From Methylotenera sp. (GTDB lineage Bacteria; Pseudomonadota; Gammaproteobacteria; Burkholderiales; Methylophilaceae): a stretch of DNA of 10,144 nucleotides. Below the pieces are notes generated by a model that saw only the letters and a program-made list of their open reading frames with translations, did no database searches and was not told the origin of the DNA. Shown piece by piece: positions 5,862 through 10,144 of this stretch. Made by a program: the position numbers and the translations under genes. Positions within the stretch are counted from its first letter, which is position 1, and each line of letters starts with the position of its first letter. The DNA is taken from positions 1 through 10,144 of the forward strand of contig DAIDAH010000096.1 of NCBI GenBank assembly GCA_027310735.1. The letters run 5' to 3'.

Positions 5862-7346
5862 ATGATTAACAGCAGCTTAAAACAACTTGGAGATATGCTC
5901 CAAACCAAGAAGATTTCCAGCGTTGAACTGACGCAGTCTTTCCTGTCACGCATTAGTGAATATAACCCAGCGATCAACGCCTATATTGCCTTGGATGAAG
6001 CCAAAACCTTGGCGCAGGCTAAGGCGGCGGATGCTTTGATTGCTAGTGGTAGCGCATTGCCACTTACTGGCATCCCTATTGCGCAGAAAGATATTTTTTG
6101 TGCCAAAGGCTGGCAAACCACTTGCGGCTCTAAAATGCTTGCTAACTTTATTGCACCATATGATGCGCAGGTGATTAGTCAGTTTGATGCAGTTGGCGCG
6201 GTTAATTTGGGTAAAACTAATATGGATGAGTTCGCGATGGGCTCATCGAATGAAACCAGTTATTTTGGTGGCGTAAAAAATCCGTGGGATTTTGACCGTG
6301 TGCCAGGTGGCAGTAGCGGCGGCAGTGCTGCGGCAGTGGCTGCGCGTCTGTGTGCTGCGGCAACGGGTACCGACACGGGCGGTTCAATTCGCCAGCCTGC
6401 TAGTTTGTGTGGTTTGACTGGGTTAAAGCCAACCTATGGCGTGGTATCTCGTTACGGCATGATTGCGTTTGCGTCTAGTTTGGATCAAGCGGGACCAATG
6501 GCTAAAAGTGCAGAAGACTGCGCATTGATGATGAATGTCATGGCTGGTTTTGATGAGCGCGACTCCACCAGTTTACAGCGCGAAAAAGAAGATTACACGC
6601 GTGATTTGAACAAGCCGTTGCATGGATTGAGAATCGGTTTGCCTAAAGAGTTCTTTGCCGAAGGTTTGGATGCTAATGTCGGTAACGTGATTGAAGGTGC
6701 AATTGCTGAGTACAAAAAACTAGGTGCTGAGATTGTAGAAATTTCACTACCAAACACAGGTCTCTCCATTCCAGTGTATTACGTGCTGGCACCAGCTGAG
6801 GCCTCAAGCAACTTATCTCGTTATGATGGTGTGCGTTATGGGCATCGTGCTGCTGAATATACTGATTTGATGGATATGTATTGTAAGAGCCGCGCCGAAG
6901 GATTTGGTGCAGAAGTGAAACGTCGCATCTTGATTGGTACTTATGTGCTGAGTGCAGGCTATTACGATGCATATTATCTTAAAGCACAGCAAATCCGCCG
7001 TTTGATTGCACAAGACTTTATTGAAGCATTTAAGCAATGTGATGTGATTATGGGGCCTGCGGCACCATCAACCGCGTTTAAGGCTGGTGAGAAAGTAGAC
7101 GATCCTGTCGCGATGTATTTGCAGGATATTTACACCATTTCAACCAATCTGGCAGGTTTGCCGGGCATGAGTGTGCCAGCAGGCTTTAGTGCAGGTAGCG
7201 ATGGCAAGGCTTTGCCAGTGGGTTTGCAAATTATCGGTAATTATTTTGATGAAGCGCGCATGCTCAATGTGGCGCATCAATATCAGCAAGTGACAGATTG
7301 GCATACGCGTATGCCTGAGTTAAAAGCGTCTGGGGATTTAGCATAA
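5862..7346 (+). CDS. gatA: Asp-tRNA(Asn)/Glu-tRNA(Gln) amidotransferase subunit A (glutamine amidase)
   Basis: GatA belongs to the amidase-signature family. It hydrolyses glutamine and releases ammonia, which is channelled to GatB to convert Asp-tRNA(Asn) or Glu-tRNA(Gln) to the amide form. The 494-residue length is typical. The Ser-cisSer-Lys catalytic triad can be placed by comparison with characterised GatA: K76 in IPIAQKDIF, S151 in PGGSSGGSAAAVAA (148-161), and nucleophile S175 in GTDTGGSIRQPA (169-180). Further family segments include GLKPTYGVVSRYG, FASSLDQAGPM, and the C-terminal NLAGLPGMSVPAG and GLQIIG. The ATG is 6 bases after the gatC stop with only a weak ribosome-binding site, suggesting coupled translation. 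The stop shares a base with the gatB start. No defects are seen. Confidence 0.98.
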   Translation: MINSSLKQLGDMLQTKKISSVELTQSFLSRISEYNPAINAYIALDEAKTLAQAKAADALIASGSALPLTGIPIAQKDIFCAKGWQTTCGSKMLANFIAPYDAQVISQFDAVGAVNLGKTNMDEFAMGSSNETSYFGGVKNPWDFDRVPGGSSGGSAAAVAARLCAAATGTDTGGSIRQPASLCGLTGLKPTYGVVSRYGMIAFASSLDQAGPMAKSAEDCALMMNVMAGFDERDSTSLQREKEDYTRDLNKPLHGLRIGLPKEFFAEGLDANVGNVIEGAIAEYKKLGAEIVEISLPNTGLSIPVYYVLAPAEASSNLSRYDGVRYGHRAAEYTDLMDMYCKSRAEGFGAEVKRRILIGTYVLSAGYYDAYYLKAQQIRRLIAQDFIEAFKQCDVIMGPAAPSTAFKAGEKVDDPVAMYLQDIYTISTNLAGLPGMSVPAGFSAGSDGKALPVGLQIIGNYFDEARMLNVAHQYQQVTDWHTRMPELKASGDLA

Positions 7347-8794
7347 TGGAATGGGAAGTCGTTATTGGGTTAGAAACCCACGCGCAGTTACAAACTAAAA
7401 CTAAAATTTTTAGCGGTGCTTCGACTGCATTTGGCGCAGAGCCAAACACGCAAGCTTGTGAAGTGAGTATTGCCTTGCCGGGCGTGCTGCCAGTGTTGAA
7501 TAAAGAGGCCGTGCAATGTGCGATTAAATTTGGCTTGGCAGTCAATGCCGAAATCGCACCGCGCTCTGTGTTTGCGCGTAAAAACTATTTTTACCCGGAT
7601 TTACCAAAAGGCTACCAAATTAGTCAGTATGAATTGCCCGTTGTCGGCAAGGGTGCCGTGACTATTCAAGTGCCAGCGGCGGGTAAAAATGCGGCTTATG
7701 AAAAAGTCATCAATATCACACGTGCACACCTGGAAGAAGATGCAGGTAAATCTGTGCACGGTGCGGTTGAAGGCATGAGCGGTATCGATTTGAATCGCGC
7801 GGGTACGCCGTTATTGGAAATTGTGACCGAGCCAGATATGCGCTCAGCGGCTGAGGCCGTTGCGTATGCCAAGCAACTACATGAACTTGTGCAGTGGATT
7901 GGCATTTGTGATGGCAATATGCAGGAAGGTAGTTTCCGCTGTGACGTGAACGTTTCCGTGCGTAAAAAAGGCAGCGAGAAGCTCGGCACACGTCGTGAGA
8001 TTAAAAACCTCAACTCCTTTAAATTTATGCAGCAGGCGATTGAATACGAAACCAACTGGCAAATTGAAACTTTGGAAGATGGCGGTACGATACAGCAGGC
8101 AACCATACTGTTTAATCCCGATACGGGTGAAACGCGTGCGATGCGTAGCAAGGAAGAAGCCAACGATTATCGCTACTTTCCAGACCCAGATTTGTTGCCG
8201 CTTGAAGTGACGGAGGCTGATAAGGCTGCCGTAAGAGCCAATATGCCAGAGCTGCCAGAAGCAATGAAGGCGCGCTTTGAGGCGCAATATGCCTTGTCAG
8301 GGTATGATGCCAGCGCCTTGACGACTTCACGCGCTTTGGCTGATTATTTTGTTGCTGCTGTTGATGCAGGCGCTGAAGCAAAGCAAGCCGCGAACTGGGT
8401 AATGGGTAGTGTGTCAGCAAAACTCAATGCCGAAGATAAAGCGATTCATGACTCTCCAGTTTCTGCGTCGCAGTTGGCGCAATTGCTGAAACGCATTGCG
8501 GATGCGACTATCTCCAATAACGCCGCTAAGCAAGTATTTGAAGCTATGTGGGCAGGTGAAGCGGATGTAGATGTCATCATCGAAGCCAAAGGCCTTAAGC
8601 AAGTATCTGATACGGGTGCGATTGAAGCGATTATTAATGAAGTGTTGGCTGCGAATTCTGCAATGGTTGAAGAGTATAAAGCTGGCAAAGAAAAAGCCTT
8701 TAATGCGCTAGTGGGACAGGCCATGAAAGCCTCAAAAGGCAAGGCTAACCCTGCACAAGTAAACGATATGTTGAAGAAAAAGTTGACGGCTTAA
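7346..8794 (+). CDS. gatB: Asp-tRNA(Asn)/Glu-tRNA(Gln) amidotransferase subunit B
   Basis: GatB binds the misacylated tRNA, activates its side-chain carboxylate with ATP and transfers ammonia delivered from GatA. The 482-residue product has the full family layout: the catalytic cradle domain (about 1-290) with GLETHAQLQTKTKIFSG (8-24), YFYPDLPKGYQISQYELP (81-98), AHLEEDAGKS (127-136), the signature DLNRAGTPLLEIVTEPD (148-164), GNMQEGSFRCDVNVS (190-204) and RSKEEANDYRYFPDPDL (267-283), then a helical segment and the YqeY-like tail (about 335-482) that contacts the tRNA elbow. The start overlaps the gatA stop as TAATG, with a GGGGA about 9 bases upstream. In many betaproteobacteria that also have GlnRS this enzyme serves mainly Asn-tRNA; the window cannot show which synthetases are present here. 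Confidence 0.98.
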   Translation: MEWEVVIGLETHAQLQTKTKIFSGASTAFGAEPNTQACEVSIALPGVLPVLNKEAVQCAIKFGLAVNAEIAPRSVFARKNYFYPDLPKGYQISQYELPVVGKGAVTIQVPAAGKNAAYEKVINITRAHLEEDAGKSVHGAVEGMSGIDLNRAGTPLLEIVTEPDMRSAAEAVAYAKQLHELVQWIGICDGNMQEGSFRCDVNVSVRKKGSEKLGTRREIKNLNSFKFMQQAIEYETNWQIETLEDGGTIQQATILFNPDTGETRAMRSKEEANDYRYFPDPDLLPLEVTEADKAAVRANMPELPEAMKARFEAQYALSGYDASALTTSRALADYFVAAVDAGAEAKQAANWVMGSVSAKLNAEDKAIHDSPVSASQLAQLLKRIADATISNNAAKQVFEAMWAGEADVDVIIEAKGLKQVSDTGAIEAIINEVLAANSAMVEEYKAGKEKAFNALVGQAMKASKGKANPAQVNDMLKKKLTA

Positions 8795-8800
8795 TATACT

Positions 8801-8835
8801 TAACCCTAAGTTAAACTTGCGTTTACTTAGGGTTA
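8801..8835. terminator. Hairpin terminator between convergent gatB and the DUF4124 gene
   Basis: TAACCCTAAG (8801-8810) and TAAAC (8812-8816) pair with GTTTA (8821-8825) and CTTAGGGTTA (8826-8835). This gives a 15-base-pair stem with one bulged T and a TTGC loop. It begins 6 bases after the gatB stop and lies 29 bases beyond the stop of the converging gene, so it probably acts in both directions. Neither side has a clean run of T: the plus side continues GTTGTCTTGGAGTTTG and the minus side AGTATATTAAG. It could therefore be a weak intrinsic terminator or an mRNA 3'-end stabiliser. Confidence 0.65.
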
Positions 8836-8864
8836 GTTGTCTTGGAGTTTGTTGCCTTGATAAT

Positions 8865-9596
8865 TTATTCTTTTGTCGGGTTCTTTTCAGTTGAACTTAC
8901 AGGGGTTGGCATCTCGGCTGCAGTAGCATCGTTATTGGTAGTATGGTATTTGAGCGCTATATAACGTTGTTTGTCATGATCAAATCGCTGGCGTGTATTT
9001 TCTATTGTAAGCTTACGTTCTTTGATTAGTTGCTCTAGTTTGGCATTATTGACCTGATTGTTTGCCATCTCTGTACTTAAATCAGCAGGAATCTTTTTCT
9101 TCTGCTTGGTCAAGCTGTCTACCAATTTTTGGTTTTCGGCTAAATGTTTCTGAATATTACTTTTATCCAATTGCAGATTTTCGAGAGTCACCAAATCTGA
9201 TTGCAAATTCCGATCACGTGCCAAGTCGATTTCGTTTTCATTCGTAAATGCGTCCAGTAGTGCTTTGTCTTTTCTATTCTGGTCTAGTTTTGCAATATCT
9301 ACAGCTTGATCTTGAGTACTGATTGGTACGTTGTGCTTGATGATAATGCCTTGAGGATTGATGGTTGAGCTTTCACGGTTAGAATATTGCGGAGGGATTC
9401 TGTCTCCATAATGAGTTGTGCCTTTCTCATCTTTCCATTTTAAAATTTTTCCAGTACCCTGAGCATGGCTCGGAAGTGTAAATACCAATAGCAGAAGCGT
9501 GCTAGATAAGCATGCACCTTGTACGCAAAGTTTTGACAGCTTTTTAACTGCCTTTGGTCTTGGTATTTCAATACTCATTGATAGTAATGGCTTCAT
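8865..9596 (-). CDS. Exported DUF4124-domain coiled-coil protein of unknown function
   Basis: The 243-residue product begins with a basic segment (RPKAVKKLSK, 13-22) and a hydrophobic core (about 28-42) ending in LPSHA-QG, a good signal peptidase I site after residue 45. It is therefore probably periplasmic. Residues about 48-70 (KILKWKDEKGTTHYGDRIPP) match the DUF4124 pattern, a short beta-rich domain common in exported proteobacterial proteins whose function is not established. Residues about 95-215 are Lys/Glu/Gln/Asn-rich with regular leucines and are probably a long coiled coil; about 218-243 is a low-complexity tail. The n-region is long, so Met7 (ATG at 9578-9576) is an alternative start. 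Neither start has a strong ribosome-binding site. It lies 74 bases downstream of pyrE on the same strand and converges on gatB. I recognise no catalytic motif. Confidence 0.85.
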   Translation of the reverse strand: MKPLLSMSIEIPRPKAVKKLSKLCVQGACLSSTLLLLVFTLPSHAQGTGKILKWKDEKGTTHYGDRIPPQYSNRESSTINPQGIIIKHNVPISTQDQAVDIAKLDQNRKDKALLDAFTNENEIDLARDRNLQSDLVTLENLQLDKSNIQKHLAENQKLVDSLTKQKKKIPADLSTEMANNQVNNAKLEQLIKERKLTIENTRQRFDHDKQRYIALKYHTTNNDATAAEMPTPVSSTEKNPTKE

Positions 9597-9639
9597 TGCG
9601 CTTTTTTCACTGGTAGCAGACTCTATGACTCTAGCTTAG

Positions 9640-9645
9640 ATAATA
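9640..9645 (-). promoter_or_regulatory. Possible -10 element for the DUF4124 gene
   Basis: On the minus strand the pyrE/DUF4124 gap contains TATTAT at 9645-9640, a 5-of-6 match to the sigma-70 -10 box, about 44 bases upstream of the start. The matching -35 position (TGCACT at 17-base spacing) is poor. No terminator hairpin is evident after pyrE, so cotranscription with pyrE is equally possible. Confidence 0.25.
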
Positions 9646-9670
9646 CGGTAAGTCAGAGTGCAAGTGCATG

Positions 9671-10144
9671 TTAAGCAACACCATATTGGTTGCGATAGGC
9701 CTCAACTGCATGCAAATTGTGCGCCATATCTTGTTTGTTTTGCAAATAACGCATTAAGTCCGTTAAATTTGCAATTGCACACACTGGAATTTGGTTGTTT
9801 TTAACTACTTCCTGTACTGCGGAAAGTTCACCCAGTCCTTTTTCCTGCCTATCAATGGCAATGGCAACGCCGCAGGCATGTGCACCATTGGACTTAATGA
9901 GCTCTACCGATTCGCGTACCGATGTACCTGCTGAAATTACGTCATCAATGATGAGAACGCGACCACTTAACGGGCTGCCAACAATCACGCCACCTTCACC
10001 GTGGTCTTTGGCTTCCTTGCGATTGTAGGCATATGGAATATTGTGACCCTTTTTGGCAAAGGCAATGGCAATACTTGCCACTAGGGTAATGCCTTTGTAG
10101 GCTGGGCCAAATAGCATATCAAACTCAATGCCTGAGTTCTGGAT
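9671..10144 (-). CDS. pyrE: Orotate phosphoribosyltransferase (C-terminal 157 residues, cut by window edge)
   Basis: PyrE transfers ribose 5-phosphate from PRPP to orotate, forming orotidine 5'-monophosphate in cytosolic pyrimidine synthesis. The frame is open from the right edge (reading IQNSGIEFD before the first in-frame Met at 10117), so that Met is internal and the true start lies outside. Compared with the family's roughly 213 residues, about 55-65 N-terminal residues are missing. Motifs present are FDMLFGPAYKG near the edge, the catalytic-loop segment YNRKEAKDHGEGG, and the PRPP-binding motif VLIIDDVISAGTSVRES. The C-terminus AVEAYRNQYGVA is typical. Length and motifs match the gammaproteobacterial type of PyrE closely. 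It lies 74 bases upstream of the DUF4124 gene on the same strand. Confidence 0.97.
   Translation of the reverse strand: MQNSGIEFDMLFGPAYKGITLVASIAIAFAKKGHNIPYAYNRKEAKDHGEGGVIVGSPLSGRVLIIDDVISAGTSVRESVELIKSNGAHACGVAIAIDRQEKGLGELSAVQEVVKNNQIPVCAIANLTDLMRYLQNKQDMAHNLHAVEAYRNQYGVA

Noticed and set aside
5531..5977. A 148-codon minus-strand open frame covering gatC and the start of gatA
   Set aside because: It is entirely antisense to gatC and early gatA, whose protein families are certain, and its product has no recognisable domain.
7696..8742. Several minus-strand open frames inside gatB
   Set aside because: They overlap each other in different frames and all lie opposite the intact gatB; products are Ser/Cys/His-rich shadow translations.
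9657..9669. Possible hairpin or palindrome (GTGCAAGTGCA) just after pyrE as a terminator
   Set aside because: It is mainly a short direct repeat, with no stable stem and no T run following on the minus strand.
10115..10117. The ATG at 10117 as the pyrE start
   Set aside because: The frame stays open to the window edge and the upstream codons encode conserved PyrE residues (IEFD before MLFGPAYKG), so this Met is internal.
1..10144. Search for a novel defence, mobile or biosynthetic system
   Set aside because: All genes except the DUF4124 protein are housekeeping families in conserved order; no integrase, transposase, repeat array, toxin-antitoxin pair or unusual domain fusion is present.

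Overview
The window looks like ordinary chromosomal core DNA from a betaproteobacterium of moderate GC. Protein style and gene order (mreBCD-mrdA-rodA divergent from gatCAB, with pyrE nearby) suggest a methylotroph-like Methylophilaceae member. That family assignment is an inference from memory of gene neighbourhoods, not from a search. There are no mobile elements, CRISPR arrays, tRNAs, rRNAs or prophage genes, and every intact gene belongs to a recognisable family.

Layout. Bases 1-5282 (minus strand) hold the complete cell-elongation cluster in the order mreB, mreC, mreD, mrdA (PBP2), rodA. RodA runs off the left edge, so only its first 223 codons are present. A strong hairpin followed by a T-rich stretch separates mreB from mreC, while mreC/mreD and mrdA/rodA overlap by 14 and 8 bases. 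Bases 5283-5540 are a divergent intergenic region with promoter candidates in both directions, including one nearly symmetric -10 element, plus short direct and inverted repeats. Bases 5541-8794 (plus strand) hold gatC, gatA and gatB, tightly packed with a 6-base gap and a 1-base TAATG overlap. A hairpin at 8801-8835 closes that operon and sits between convergent genes. Bases 8865-9596 (minus) encode an exported DUF4124/coiled-coil protein of unknown role, and 9671-10144 (minus) hold the C-terminal 157 residues of PyrE, cut by the right edge.

How the genes work together. MreB filaments under the inner membrane, MreC and MreD bridging the membrane, the transpeptidase PBP2 and the glycosyltransferase RodA form the Rod complex, which lays down lateral-wall peptidoglycan and gives rod shape. 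GatCAB amidates misacylated Asp-tRNA(Asn) and/or Glu-tRNA(Gln), so it belongs to translation. PyrE makes orotidine 5'-phosphate in pyrimidine synthesis. The DUF4124 protein is the only product without an assignable job.

I found no undescribed multi-gene system. The observations most worth following are regulatory: the symmetric -10 shared by mreB and gatC, the terminator plus adjacent palindrome that may set the MreB:MreCD ratio, and the 14-base-period repeats in the mreB/gatC intergenic region.
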